DNA of 64,000 nt from Megasphaera sp. AM44-1BH (GCF_003467125.1 NZ_QSFA01000001.1:1-64000), one strand, 5' to 3'. Shown: positions 43,896-53,505, counted from the first letter of the stretch. The notes: generated by a model from the letters alone, not told the origin. Numbers and translations: made by a program.

Positions 43896-44428
43896 TTCCC
43901 AGCTCCCACGGCAGGCATCACATCGGGCCCGTGATAATACCGTTCCATAGCCTGTACATACTGGCCGGCATCGTAGAGATATTTACCGGTTTTTGCTTTA
44001 TAGCAGAGATTGACGGCTACATAATCGGCCATCTGGCTGTGCTGTATCCGTTTACTCATAGGAATGACCTGCCAGGAATGAGTGCCTTCATCATAGACCC
44101 AGGCCTGTTTGCTCCGGTCTATCTTGTACGTAAGGGTATAGGTTCCCTCAATCTGTCCTGAATCTTCTTTGGAATTGAACATAGGAACCGTAAAAACCCA
44201 GTCGCCTCCTTTACCCGGTATGGTTTCCAGGTGGGATAAATCAATATAGACCTCATACCCCATGCCGAAATTCACAGGCCGGTAATGGGGATCAGCAGCC
44301 AGGGGACTCTTGAAGTATGCCTGTGCCGGCAGTACACTTCCCGCTCCCAGACACAGTGCCAGTCCCATCAGGATAGCCGCTTTTTTCCATATGTTTCCGT
44401 TTCGTCTGCCATGCTCGCTGCTCTTCAT
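43892..44428 (-). CDS. Secreted hypothetical protein (178 aa)
   Basis: A 178-aa protein with a signal peptide ending in AQA before YFKSPLA (residues ~14-37). The mature part is small and acidic/basic mixed, with motifs such as VYIDLSHLETIPG and SNGTYTLTYKI-like strands suggesting a beta-rich fold (here QIEGTYTLTYKID). Not recognised. It is translationally coupled to the LD-carboxypeptidase gene and follows ftsH on the same strand, which suggests a wall-associated role. Confidence 0.75.
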   Translation of the reverse strand: MKSSEHGRRNGNIWKKAAILMGLALCLGAGSVLPAQAYFKSPLAADPHYRPVNFGMGYEVYIDLSHLETIPGKGGDWVFTVPMFNSKEDSGQIEGTYTLTYKIDRSKQAWVYDEGTHSWQVIPMSKRIQHSQMADYVAVNLCYKAKTGKYLYDAGQYVQAMERYYHGPDVMPAVGAGK

Positions 44429-44448
44429 CCTGTTTCCGCCTTCCTTGT

Positions 44449-46299
44449 CTAGTCTTCCGGTAATTCCGGAGCGTCTTTGACTTCATCTTGTTTGTAATAC
44501 TTGCGCAGGATAGACATAAATTCCTTTCCCGTAATCGTTTCTTTTTCATACAGGAATTTTGCCAGCTCATCCAGAAGCGGCCGGTTGTCAGAAAGAATCT
44601 TTCTGGCTTTATTATGCTGTTCCTTGACGAGCGATACGACTTTGGCATCGATGTACTTCTGCGTTTCCGGTGCACAGGCCAGTGATGTATCGCCGCCGAG
44701 ATATTTATTCGTCACCGTTTCCATGGCGACCATATCGAACTCATCACTCATGCCATACCGGGTAATCATAGCCCGGGCCAGTTTCGTCGCCTGTTCGATA
44801 TCATTGGATGCACCGGTCGTCACCTGGCCGAATACGACTTCTTCTGCAGCACGGCCACCGGTAAAGGTAGCAATTTTATTTTCCAGTTCTTCTTTGGACA
44901 AAATATATTTATCCTGCTGATCTACCTGCATGGTATATCCCAGCGCTCCCGATGTGCGGGGAATGATGGTGATTTTCTGTACCGGTGCCGAATGGCTCTG
45001 AAGGGCTGCTACCAGGGCATGTCCGATTTCATGATAGGCCACGGTCCGCTTTTCTTCGTCCGACAAAATAGCATTCTTCTTCTGATAGCCTGCGATGACC
45101 ACTTCGATACTTTCTTCCAGATCAGCCTGACAGACGGCATCCCTGTGATCCCGCACGGCCCGGAGAGCCGCTTCGTTGACGATATTGGCCAATTCTGCAC
45201 CGGAGGCACCGGCAGCCATACGGGCAATGGTATGGAAATCGACATCTGAATCCAGGCTGACTTTACGTGCGTGAGCCTTGAGGATGGCTTCGCGGCCCTG
45301 GAGATCCGGTAATTCGACAGGGACGCGGCGGTCAAACCGGCCCGGCCGGAGCAGTGCCGGATCCAGCGATTCCGGGCGGTTGGTCGCCGCCAGAATGACG
45401 ACGCTGTCATCGGCATCGAATCCGTCCATTTCTGTCAGGAGCTGATTCAGTGTCTGTTCCCGTTCACTGTTACCCATGGCGCTGCCCGTCCGCTTCTGGC
45501 CGATAGCATCTATTTCATCAATGAATATAATGCACGGTGCTTTCTGCTTGGCCTGATTGAAAAGGTCACGCACCTTGGAAGCACCCATGCCGACGAACAT
45601 TTCTACGAATTCCGAGCCGGCAATGGGGAAAAAGGGAACACCAGCTTCACCGGCTACAGCCTTGGCCAGCATCGTCTTGCCTGTGCCCGGAGGCCCCACG
45701 AGGAGCACCCCTTTTGGCATCTTGGCCCCTACTTTGGCATATTTATCTGGATGATGAAGGAAATCTACGATTTCAGACAGATTTTCCTTGGCTTCATCTT
45801 CACCGGCCACATCGGAAAAATGAATGCCATTGGCAGAGGGAACATAGACTTTCACCTGATTTTTCGAGCCAAACATGAGCGAATTCCCACCGCCCCGGCT
45901 CATCAGTTTACGATTGAAATAATACCCGATGCCAAAGAAAATCAGGATAGGCAGGATCCAGGCAATGAGAAAGTCCGTAAAGGGCGAATCCTTTTCCTTG
46001 ATGACCTGATTGAAAGAAACATCGGCTTTATGCAGGCGTTCTGTCAGCTGAGGATCATTGACGACACCAGTCCGGTACTGATTACCGTCTTTGTCTTTGA
46101 ACAGAATCTGATTTTCTTCAATTTCCACACTTGCTACCGACTTATCATCGGTCATGTTCATAAAGGTGCCATAATCGACATTCTTGACGCTCTGCTGATC
46201 ATAATACGGTTTGGCAACGGCGTTGAACATAAAAATAATCGCCAGTGCTACAATATAATAAAACAGCATGGGCTTCTTTTTTTCTTTGATTTCTTTCAT
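44449..46299 (-). CDS. ftsH: ATP-dependent zinc metalloprotease FtsH
   Basis: A 616-aa membrane AAA+ protease. Two membrane spans flank an extracytoplasmic domain (residues ~11-28 and ~108-127). Walker A GPPGTGKT (202-209), Walker B with DEID (261-264), SRH arginines in RPGRFDRR, and the zinc motif HEIGH (423-427; HEAGH in most homologues). AAGGAAG precedes ATG 46299. Confidence 0.97.
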   Translation of the reverse strand: MKEIKEKKKPMLFYYIVALAIIFMFNAVAKPYYDQQSVKNVDYGTFMNMTDDKSVASVEIEENQILFKDKDGNQYRTGVVNDPQLTERLHKADVSFNQVIKEKDSPFTDFLIAWILPILIFFGIGYYFNRKLMSRGGGNSLMFGSKNQVKVYVPSANGIHFSDVAGEDEAKENLSEIVDFLHHPDKYAKVGAKMPKGVLLVGPPGTGKTMLAKAVAGEAGVPFFPIAGSEFVEMFVGMGASKVRDLFNQAKQKAPCIIFIDEIDAIGQKRTGSAMGNSEREQTLNQLLTEMDGFDADDSVVILAATNRPESLDPALLRPGRFDRRVPVELPDLQGREAILKAHARKVSLDSDVDFHTIARMAAGASGAELANIVNEAALRAVRDHRDAVCQADLEESIEVVIAGYQKKNAILSDEEKRTVAYHEIGHALVAALQSHSAPVQKITIIPRTSGALGYTMQVDQQDKYILSKEELENKIATFTGGRAAEEVVFGQVTTGASNDIEQATKLARAMITRYGMSDEFDMVAMETVTNKYLGGDTSLACAPETQKYIDAKVVSLVKEQHNKARKILSDNRPLLDELAKFLYEKETITGKEFMSILRKYYKQDEVKDAPELPED

Positions 46300-46372
46300 G
46301 ATGTCACTTCCTTACTGTATAACTATACTCTGTGTTTTTTATTATAAACCCAAACCAGGAAAAATGATATGG

Positions 46373-46405
46373 AAAAAAGCACTGCCGGCAGGAGCAGTGC
46401 TTTTT
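46373..46405 (-). terminator. Terminator of the fucose-type operon
   Basis: AAAAAAGCACTGC (46373-46385) pairs with GCAGTGCTTTTT (46394-46405). It lies 36 bp after the amidohydrolase stop, with T-runs on both strands. Confidence 0.9.
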
Positions 46406-46440
46406 CCCAGAGAAGTGGCTATCTAACAGGCATAGGCGTA

Positions 46441-47223
46441 TCAGTCTTTAATCTGATATAACGCTTTTGTCGTATTAGCAAAGAAATCAGGATCGTCGTG
46501 GAAATAGTCACGGACGATATTGAGATGTTCATCAAAGGTGGAATACAGCGATACGACAGGGAAATTGGAAGCGTAAATGAGACGGTCCGGAGCAAAGGTT
46601 CCGCTCAGGAAATCGAGGAGTTCTTTCACAAACTTTTTATTCTGGGTCGGAAAGCCCGAAACCTTGCAGTACACATTTGGAAGAGAGGCAAACTTAGTCA
46701 TCACTTCTTTATATGCCGGCGTTACTTCTGTCGCATTCCCACAGTGGTTGATGACGATTTTTGCCTGCGGAACCGTTTTTGCTGCCTGATACATATCATC
46801 CAGTTCTTCCGTACGGTTGCAGCTTTCAAAGAGAAGCCCTGCATCAGCCAATGCTTCCAATCCTTCGATAAAGCTTTTCTGCAGGCAGCGGCCCTTAGGC
46901 GAACCGGGTACATGGAGCGGTTCGCGGACACCAGCGATACCGAGGGGTACGCGCATGTGTGCTGAAAGGGGAGCCCGCATGACTTTGGCCAGCATCTTCG
47001 GTTCATGAAGGCCATAGATGTATTCATCTTCTTTAAAACGGTCATCACAATCGACTTCGATATAGACGCCGCCGAGGAAGTTGACATCGTCGTGGCGTCC
47101 GTAGGCTGCCAGAAGGTCTGACACGGCATAGCTGTGAGCAATGGCCGGGCAATCCTTGAGCCAGGGAAGACGGAGCACGTCGAGATTCCAGATATGGAAA
47201 TGACTGTCAATAATATCTAACAT
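46441..47223 (-). CDS. Amidohydrolase_2 family lactonase, probably L-fuconolactonase-like
   Basis: A 260-aa TIM-barrel amidohydrolase of the COG3618 type: DSHFHIWNLDVLRLPWL at the N-terminus, IVINHCGN in the middle, and LIYASNFPVV with the late metal residue region. Members hydrolyse sugar lactones such as L-fucono-1,5-lactone. It is the last gene of an operon with an SDR dehydrogenase and a FucP-like carrier, which supports this role; galactono- or rhamnonolactone are alternatives. Confidence 0.78.
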   Translation of the reverse strand: MLDIIDSHFHIWNLDVLRLPWLKDCPAIAHSYAVSDLLAAYGRHDDVNFLGGVYIEVDCDDRFKEDEYIYGLHEPKMLAKVMRAPLSAHMRVPLGIAGVREPLHVPGSPKGRCLQKSFIEGLEALADAGLLFESCNRTEELDDMYQAAKTVPQAKIVINHCGNATEVTPAYKEVMTKFASLPNVYCKVSGFPTQNKKFVKELLDFLSGTFAPDRLIYASNFPVVSLYSTFDEHLNIVRDYFHDDPDFFANTTKALYQIKD

Positions 47224-47234
47224 GATTGTTCTCC

Positions 47235-48479
47235 TTACTGCTGAATAGCTTTCTTTGCACTGTCATCAGCGTGACATCCTTTAAAGCCGTACCAGGCAAC
47301 ATAGAGGAAGCACGGGATGAGCAGCAGATAGCCGGCAGCTGTATTGACCATATCGGCGACATGACCCATGAAGTACGGCATGATAGCGCCGCCGACGATA
47401 CTCATAATGATGATACTGGATGCGGTCTTGACCAGGTTCTGCGGCAGATTGACAATGCTCAGGGCAAAGATGGTTGGGAAACTGATGGACATGAAGAAGA
47501 ATACGGCAATGAGAAGGAATACGGCTGTGCTGCCGGACACGATGTTCAGCAGTACGACGAGGACGACGTTGATAGCTGAATACGCGCCGAGGATTTTACC
47601 GGCACTGAACTTTTTCATGAGCGGCGTCGTAACGACACGGCCAATCAGGAACGCTACGAGAGCGATGCTGAAGAAATAAGCGGCACGGCTGTCGGAAAGT
47701 CCCTGCCAGTGTTCAACACTATAATTGATAAAGAAGGCACCGGCACCAACCTGGGCTGCGATATAGAGGAACTGGGCGAGAGCACCGAGGCGGAAGTGTT
47801 TGTAGCTGAACAGCTGGCTGTACGACCCATCCCCTTCGGCTGCATCTTCATCCCCGGAAACTTCTGCCCCTTCAGGCAGTTTGTTGACTACGAAAAGAAT
47901 CAGCATAACAACGACAATAGCAGCAATACCGACATAAACCATTTGTACGTTGTGCATGTTCTGCGAAATATCTGTGCCGCTGGCAATGGACAGGAAAAGC
48001 ATACCCCCGATGATAGGCCCTAAGAACTGGCCAATACCGTTGGCGCACTGAGCGACATTCAGCCGGAACGCAGCGTCCTTATCACTGCCTAACTTCGTGA
48101 TATACGGGTTGGCATTTGTTTCCAGGCTGGCCAGACCACAGGCGATGATAAAGAAAGCTACGAGGAAAATCTGGAAGCTGTGGGCGTTGCTGGCCGGGAC
48201 AATCATAAGGGCGCCGATAGCATAGAGTGCCAGGCCCATCATGATACCACCTTTGTAGCCATATTTACGGGCTACGAGAGAAGCCGGTGTAGCAAAAACG
48301 AAATACCCGCCGAAATAGGCTGCCTGCAGCAGGCCGGAAGTAGCTTTTGTAATTCCCAGCTGGTTCTGGAAATTCTTGTTCATGACGTCGATCAGTCCAT
48401 AACTGAGACCCCAGAGCAGAAATAGCGTCGTAACCAGGATAAACGCGATTTTTATGCTTTTATTGCTTGCACTTGGCAT
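47235..48479 (-). CDS. FucP-like sugar:proton symporter (MFS, FHS family)
   Basis: A 414-aa MFS carrier with 12 membrane segments, in the fucose-galactose-glucose:H+ symporter family: FLLWGLSYGLIDVMNKNF at the N-terminus and the ACGLASLETNANPY motif of FucP. GGAGGTAAG precedes ATG 48479. Middle gene of the SDR-carrier-lactonase operon. Substrate probably L-fucose or a similar 6-deoxyhexose. Confidence 0.85.
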   Translation of the reverse strand: MPSASNKSIKIAFILVTTLFLLWGLSYGLIDVMNKNFQNQLGITKATSGLLQAAYFGGYFVFATPASLVARKYGYKGGIMMGLALYAIGALMIVPASNAHSFQIFLVAFFIIACGLASLETNANPYITKLGSDKDAAFRLNVAQCANGIGQFLGPIIGGMLFLSIASGTDISQNMHNVQMVYVGIAAIVVVMLILFVVNKLPEGAEVSGDEDAAEGDGSYSQLFSYKHFRLGALAQFLYIAAQVGAGAFFINYSVEHWQGLSDSRAAYFFSIALVAFLIGRVVTTPLMKKFSAGKILGAYSAINVVLVVLLNIVSGSTAVFLLIAVFFFMSISFPTIFALSIVNLPQNLVKTASSIIIMSIVGGAIMPYFMGHVADMVNTAAGYLLLIPCFLYVAWYGFKGCHADDSAKKAIQQ

Positions 48480-48499
48480 AAGTCCTTACCTCCCTGCCT

Positions 48500-49276
48500 T
48501 TAGGTTAACGCACGGTCGAGATGTACATAGCCGCCATCGACGAATACCCACTGGCCCGTCGTATGGGACGATACCGGCGAGAGGAGAAATACCGTATTGT
48601 CTCCGATTTCTTCAATTGTCGTAAAGCGGTGCTGGAACGGGATTTTATCGGTAATAACTTTCTTACGGGCTTCCGGATCATCAAAAGTCTTGATCCATTT
48701 TGCATACAGAGGCGTCCAGCATTCGCTGACTACGATGGCATTGACGCGGATTTCATACTGGAGGAACGCAGCAGCCCATTCACGGGTCAGGCCCAGGATA
48801 GCACCTTTGGCTGCCGCATAGGCACTCGTTTTACCCTGGCCCGTAAGAGCCGTCTTGGATGTAATATTGAGGACAGAGCCTTTGCTCTTAATCAGATAAG
48901 GAAGAGCGGCACGGACGAGTTCATAATAATGGGTCAGATTGCCATGGAGGCTCTTTTCAAAATCCTGCCACGACGTTTCTTCGATTGCTTTGTTATCGTT
49001 GCAGCCGGCATTATTTACGACGCCATAAATACCACCGCGGCGTTTCGCTACGTCATCAACAATCGGTTTAATCTGATCCGTATTATTGAGGTCGATGAGA
49101 TGGAATTCATAATCGGCGCCCATAGCATCTAATTCTTTTTTGAATTCCGGTTTATCCGAACGGGTCAGAATAATGGGAACGGCGCCTTCTTTTACGAGAG
49201 ACACTACGATACCGCTGCCAATACCAGCGCCACCACCAGAAACCAATACGACTTTGCCTTTTAACTGTAAATCCAT
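48500..49276 (-). CDS. Short-chain dehydrogenase, probably L-fucose dehydrogenase
   Basis: A 258-aa classical SDR: nucleotide-binding GGGAGIG (~15-21), NNAG, and catalytic Ser with YAAAK (Y-x3-K). First gene of the operon; product would be L-fuconolactone for the downstream lactonase. The divergent AraC activator lies 277 bp away. Confidence 0.82.
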   Translation of the reverse strand: MDLQLKGKVVLVSGGGAGIGSGIVVSLVKEGAVPIILTRSDKPEFKKELDAMGADYEFHLIDLNNTDQIKPIVDDVAKRRGGIYGVVNNAGCNDNKAIEETSWQDFEKSLHGNLTHYYELVRAALPYLIKSKGSVLNITSKTALTGQGKTSAYAAAKGAILGLTREWAAAFLQYEIRVNAIVVSECWTPLYAKWIKTFDDPEARKKVITDKIPFQHRFTTIEEIGDNTVFLLSPVSSHTTGQWVFVDGGYVHLDRALT

Positions 49277-49553
49277 GATATAATACCATCCTTTCTAATT
49301 ATGCCGTAAGGGCATTGACCACTTAACTTCGTTGCTTATCATGCATGATTCGGATTTTTAATATTCCTTTTGTTCATGTTCATAGTATAGCATTGGGCAA
49401 AGTCCTTTACTTGTGTTATACTACCTATTAGTATAATAATTTTATGTATATTTCGGCTATTTTATTTATTTTTGTCAGTTAACAATGGTAAAATATAATA
49501 ATTTTATCGATAAATTGCACAATATTACGTAAAAAAAGGAGGCGCCCTGTCTA

Positions 49554-50420
49554 TTGGAACACGAAGGTTATCATGAAATGATGAAGCGCGGCCGCTTCGA
49601 TTTCCCCATCGGTTTTTACCATGTCGAAAAATATCATCCCCGTTTTAACATGCCCTATCACTGGCACATGGAATATGAACTCATCCGCATGCTCCGCGGC
49701 GGTTTTACGATTTCACTCAATGAGGAGACACTGCATCTCGTTCCGGGGGATATTGTCTTTATCCGCGATGGCATCGTCCACGGAGGTGTCGTCGATTCTG
49801 ATGATACAGCATATGAATGTCTCGTATTTGAACCTCCCAAACTGCTTCATTCGACCAACTATCAATCCAGTGATCTCAATAACCTGCTCAATCATACGCT
49901 CAACGTCCGCAATCACTTCAATCAGGATGACAAAAAGCTGGCCCTTATTGTCCGTATCCTCTTTGAAGAAATGCAACGGGAAAATCCCGGTTATGAACTG
50001 ATTGTTACAGGCATGCTGTATACGGTATTCGGGCTTATCATTCAGGAAAAACAATATACTCCTGTGACCAAGCAGCCGGTAGAAACGAGTCATCTTCAGA
50101 TGCAGAAATTAAAAAAGGCATTCCAGCTCATTGACGACAAATACGCGACACCCCTGACACTTTCCGAACTTTCCAGCGCTGCAGGATTGTCACCTAATTA
50201 TTTCTGTAAATTTTTCCAGAAAATGACGCACTATACACCGATTGAATATCTGAATCAGTACCGCATCGACCAGGCCTGCCTGAAACTGGCCTATACAGAC
50301 AAATCCATTACAGATATTGCCTATTCCTGCGGATTCAATAACCTCAGTTATTTCATCAAAACGTTCCGCAAACAAAAAGGAATTTCCCCTGGTAAATTTC
50401 GTCAGGTCAACCGGAAATAG
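49554..50420 (+). CDS. AraC-family transcriptional regulator
   Basis: A 288-aa AraC-type activator: N-terminal cupin-like sensor domain (HWHMEYELIRMLRGGF, LVPGDIVFIRDGIVHGG; ~35-85) and a C-terminal double helix-turn-helix (~185-288, ending SPGKFRQVNRK). A TTG start at 49554 uses AAAGGAGG; ATG 49578 is an alternative. Divergent from the SDR-FucP-lactonase operon, which it probably activates. Confidence 0.92.
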   Translation: MEHEGYHEMMKRGRFDFPIGFYHVEKYHPRFNMPYHWHMEYELIRMLRGGFTISLNEETLHLVPGDIVFIRDGIVHGGVVDSDDTAYECLVFEPPKLLHSTNYQSSDLNNLLNHTLNVRNHFNQDDKKLALIVRILFEEMQRENPGYELIVTGMLYTVFGLIIQEKQYTPVTKQPVETSHLQMQKLKKAFQLIDDKYATPLTLSELSSAAGLSPNYFCKFFQKMTHYTPIEYLNQYRIDQACLKLAYTDKSITDIAYSCGFNNLSYFIKTFRKQKGISPGKFRQVNRK

Positions 50421-50434
50421 TGTCAATATGCCAT

Positions 50435-50484
50435 AAACAGAAAAACAGTCTTGCTGCACATGCAGTAAGACTGTTTTTCTGTTT
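50435..50484. terminator. Strong bidirectional terminator
   Basis: A 23-nt arm beginning AAACAGAAAAACAGTCTT (50435-50457) pairs nearly perfectly with 50462-50484. It separates the araC-type gene from the converging pdxA-type gene. Confidence 0.92.
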
Positions 50485-50513
50485 ACAATATTATTTTTCC
50501 AGAAAGTAGACGA

Positions 50514-51518
50514 TTATGCTTCTTCTCCCCGCCAGCCGGACATCTGGGCTGCCAAACGGATTGCATGAGCAAACGAACTCGTTTTTGCAATGCCCTTGCC
50601 TGCAATATCGAATGCCGTACCATGTTCCGGTGTCGTAATAGCGTAAGGCAGGCCACCAGCTACGGTAACACCTTCGTCAAAGGCGAGAAGTTTTGTGGCA
50701 ATCTGACCCTGGTCATGATACAACGTCACAACGGCATCGTATTCGCCACGGAAAGCATGCATGAAAATAGTATCTGCCGATACAGGACCGACTATATCTT
50801 TGCCCTGGGCCTGCAGGCTTTCTACGACAGGCTGAAGAATATCGATTTCTTCGGTCCCGCACAGACCACCTTCTCCGCAATGCGGATTGAGAGCTGCCAG
50901 TGCAATACGGGGATTGTCATATCCAGCCCGTTTCATCGTCTGGTATGTCAGATCAATCGTTTTCAGGACATTTTCTTTAGTGATATATTTAGGTACTTCT
51001 TTGAAGGGGATGTGCGTCGTAACGCGGAATGTCCACAATTTATTCATAACGTTGAGGATACCGCGGGGTTTATCCATCCAATCGAGGCACTGGGCAAAGA
51101 GTTCATGTTCATCTTCTACATGATACCCACCCCGTTTGAAAGCCTGTTTATTGAGCGGTCCGAAGACGAAGCCATCAATCTGATGCTGCTTCAGAAGGTC
51201 CATAGAATATACGAGCGTGTCCCCGGTTACTTTGCCGGACTTGGGATCCACTTCGCCGATTTTAACCGTATCGGGATCCAGATTTTTCAAATCAATGATA
51301 GAAATAGGACCATTCCAGTCAATCTGATCTACACTATCCACGCAGGTGAAAGGAAAATCAACGTGAGAAATTTCCATTCCCCGGCGCAGTACACGGGCAT
51401 CACCGATGAGCACGGGACGGCAGCAGGTATCAGGCATTTTTTCTGCTACCAGTTTCGCAATCAGCTCCGGACCCACACCGGCGGCTTCCCCTAAGAATAT
51501 ACCTATAATTGGTTTCAT
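50514..51518 (-). CDS. PdxA-family dehydrogenase (PdxA2-like four-carbon acid sugar type)
   Basis: A 334-aa NAD-dependent dehydrogenase of the PdxA family: N-terminal GEAAGVGPELIAK, metal His residues in VTTHIPF, ALNPHCGEGG and LYHDQGQ. Because it is paired with an MFS carrier rather than vitamin B6 genes, the PdxA2 role (4-phospho-D-threonate/erythronate oxidation) is likelier. The usual DUF1537 kinase partner is not in the window. Confidence 0.82.
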   Translation of the reverse strand: MKPIIGIFLGEAAGVGPELIAKLVAEKMPDTCCRPVLIGDARVLRRGMEISHVDFPFTCVDSVDQIDWNGPISIIDLKNLDPDTVKIGEVDPKSGKVTGDTLVYSMDLLKQHQIDGFVFGPLNKQAFKRGGYHVEDEHELFAQCLDWMDKPRGILNVMNKLWTFRVTTHIPFKEVPKYITKENVLKTIDLTYQTMKRAGYDNPRIALAALNPHCGEGGLCGTEEIDILQPVVESLQAQGKDIVGPVSADTIFMHAFRGEYDAVVTLYHDQGQIATKLLAFDEGVTVAGGLPYAITTPEHGTAFDIAGKGIAKTSSFAHAIRLAAQMSGWRGEEA

Positions 51519-51542
51519 AATAATAAATCCCCCAGTTTTCTA

Positions 51543-52871
51543 TTAGTGTAAGTGAAGTTCATCTGCAATCTTCATTTCTGGATTAACTTTAAGCCATAGC
51601 ATTGCACCAATTACCAAAATTGAAGAAGCAACAATAAATGGATAAATCCACGATCCCGTAATCTGTAATACCGCACCAAATACTAACGGCGAAAGTGCTG
51701 AACCGATATTACCTATGGTATTCATAAACCCAGAAATAGTGCCAGCATAATCATTACCAATATCTAAACAAGTTGCCCAATAGACACCAACGGCCATTTC
51801 CAACCCAAAAAGCGAACAAGCCATAAAAAATACCGCCATATATGCTGATTCAGTCAATGCCCCTGGAATCATAAATGCCGCTGCAATCAGCATGCCTGTC
51901 ATCGGGACAATCCGACGCGCCAGCTTTCCATTTCCGGTCTTTTTCCAAATTTTATCCGAAATTAATCCACCCAAGGTATCACCAATAGTCCCGGCAAGCA
52001 AAGGCAAACTAGCAAAGAACCCCATTTGTAATAAATTAAATCCACGAGCTTCTACCAAATAACTCGGCAACCATGTCATAAAAATCCATACTGTGTAACA
52101 ATATGTCGGATAACTTAAGCAAAGGAACCATGCATTTTTACTTTTTAACAGTTGTTTAAATGCCAATTTAGGTTTTGCTTTAGGTTCGACCGCTGCATCA
52201 GTTCCACGGATTAAATTAATTTCTGAATTAGAGATTTGTCCCCATTTTTTCTGATATTCCTTAGGCGTATCACGAAACCAAAACCACCATACAGCAGCCC
52301 AAATTAATCCAATAACAGAGAAAATTTCAAAACAAGCTCTCCAGCCCAACATTGATATGATAAATGCAGCAATCATTGGAGTAACGGCTCCGCCAAATCG
52401 TGAAAAGCCATGCGTAAGGCCTTGCGCAAAGCCACGTTCAGTTGCAGGAATCCAGTGTGCTAAAGCGCGAGTTGCTGAAGGAAATGCGCCACCTTCTCCT
52501 AAACCAAAAAGCAAGCGGACAACTACCAGTGAGATTGTATTCCAAGCCCATGAAGTTGCTACTGTAAAAACGGACCACCAAGTAACAATAATCGAAAGTG
52601 TTTTTCTGGCCCCATATTTATCGCAAAGCATACCTACTGGAACTTGAGCCATGGCATAAGTCCACGAAAAAACGGAAAGCACTAGTCCCCATTCCATTTT
52701 ACTTAATCCAAATTCAGCCATCATAAAAGGAGCTGCAATTGAAATATTAACGCGATCTAAATATGTAATCAAGTAAATAAGACAAACAACAAATAAAACG
52801 AGAAAACGTACATGTGTCGGTTTTTTTACTTTTTCTATTGCACTTGATTTTATTTTCGTTGCCTCCAACAT
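51543..52871 (-). CDS. MFS transporter, anion:cation symporter (ACS) type
   Basis: A 442-aa major-facilitator carrier with 12 spans, similar to hexonate/glucarate/galactonate carriers: YLDRVNISIAAPFM, the GLGEGGAFPSATRALAHWIP motif of ACS members. The pdxA-type gene follows by 24 bp. The coding sequence and its upstream region are visibly A+T richer than the neighbours, suggesting separate acquisition. Confidence 0.88.
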   Translation of the reverse strand: MLEATKIKSSAIEKVKKPTHVRFLVLFVVCLIYLITYLDRVNISIAAPFMMAEFGLSKMEWGLVLSVFSWTYAMAQVPVGMLCDKYGARKTLSIIVTWWSVFTVATSWAWNTISLVVVRLLFGLGEGGAFPSATRALAHWIPATERGFAQGLTHGFSRFGGAVTPMIAAFIISMLGWRACFEIFSVIGLIWAAVWWFWFRDTPKEYQKKWGQISNSEINLIRGTDAAVEPKAKPKLAFKQLLKSKNAWFLCLSYPTYCYTVWIFMTWLPSYLVEARGFNLLQMGFFASLPLLAGTIGDTLGGLISDKIWKKTGNGKLARRIVPMTGMLIAAAFMIPGALTESAYMAVFFMACSLFGLEMAVGVYWATCLDIGNDYAGTISGFMNTIGNIGSALSPLVFGAVLQITGSWIYPFIVASSILVIGAMLWLKVNPEMKIADELHLH

Positions 52872-52912
52872 TACATAATACCTCCTGCATATCTAAGAGT
52901 TTTTGTAAAACA

Positions 52913-52924
52913 GCAACATGTTGC
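52913..52924. promoter_or_regulatory. Palindrome upstream of the MFS-pdxA operon
   Basis: GCAACATGTTGC is a perfect 12-bp palindrome 42 bp upstream of the MFS start codon; a regulator-binding site is likely. The rest of the A+T-rich gap 52925-53334 has no gene that I can support. Confidence 0.4.
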
Positions 52925-53334
52925 AATTATGATGACGTCTCAAACATATATATGAAATATTCATACCATATTTTCATTGTTATCAATAATTAATTTATTT
53001 TTTCGAAGTCAATCTATATATAGTATAGTTATGGTAAAATTAACACGAATTCATACATTATCTATAGCGATTTCAATTGCTTAAATTCTATTACTATAAC
53101 TCATCACATTTTTTCACATAATCTCATCCATTCATTAATATTGTATCTGCCCCTATTTTTTAACAAAATATTCCATATTGAAACATTTTATTTATTGTAT
53201 TTCAATACTGTATTTTCAAAATTTTCAAGAAACTTATACTATTGAATTATATAGCAGTTACTCTTACTCTTTCTTTTTTATAAAAAATACGCTTATTGTC
53301 TATTTTTAAAATTATTTTGCTTGATATTAAAACA

Positions 53335-53363
53335 TTGAAGTTCTTTTTCTTTTCTGATACACT
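53335..53363 (+). promoter_or_regulatory. Promoter of the type I toxin gene
   Basis: TTGAAG (53335-53340), 17-nt spacer, TACACT (53358-53363). The transcript would begin near 53370 and include the RBS-masking hairpin. Confidence 0.6.
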
Positions 53364-53397
53364 AGATATACGAGACAGTCCGGTGTATTCGGTTTTT

Positions 53398-53413
53398 CCT
53401 CACGAAAGTGAGG
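53398..53413 (+). promoter_or_regulatory. Hairpin masking the toxin ribosome site
   Basis: CCTCAC-GAAA-GTGAGG forms a 6-bp stem closed by a GAAA loop. The second arm is the Shine-Dalgarno sequence (GTGAGGTGAT) of the toxin, so translation is probably inhibited, as in Fst/Ldr-type toxin mRNAs. Confidence 0.65.
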
Positions 53414-53421
53414 TGATCAGC

Positions 53422-53499
53422 ATGAGGGTATATGAAGCGTTATCTTTGATAATTGCTTTTGCTACATTAATCGTGCTGATTATTTCAGTACGCAAATAA
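53422..53499 (+). CDS. Holin-like type I toxin peptide (25 aa)
   Basis: A 25-residue peptide, MRVYEALSLIIAFATLIVLI followed by a basic tail (SVRK): one hydrophobic helix with a short charged end, like the Firmicute putative holin-like/Fst-type membrane toxins. Its mRNA has a masked ribosome site, and a 5' UTR word AGTCCGGTG (53377-53385) that is perfectly complementary to CACCGGACT (53582-53590) at the 3' end. A convergent antisense transcript covers its 3' end. Confidence 0.75.
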   Translation: MRVYEALSLIIAFATLIVLIISVRK

Positions 53500-53505
53500 T
53501 ATAAA

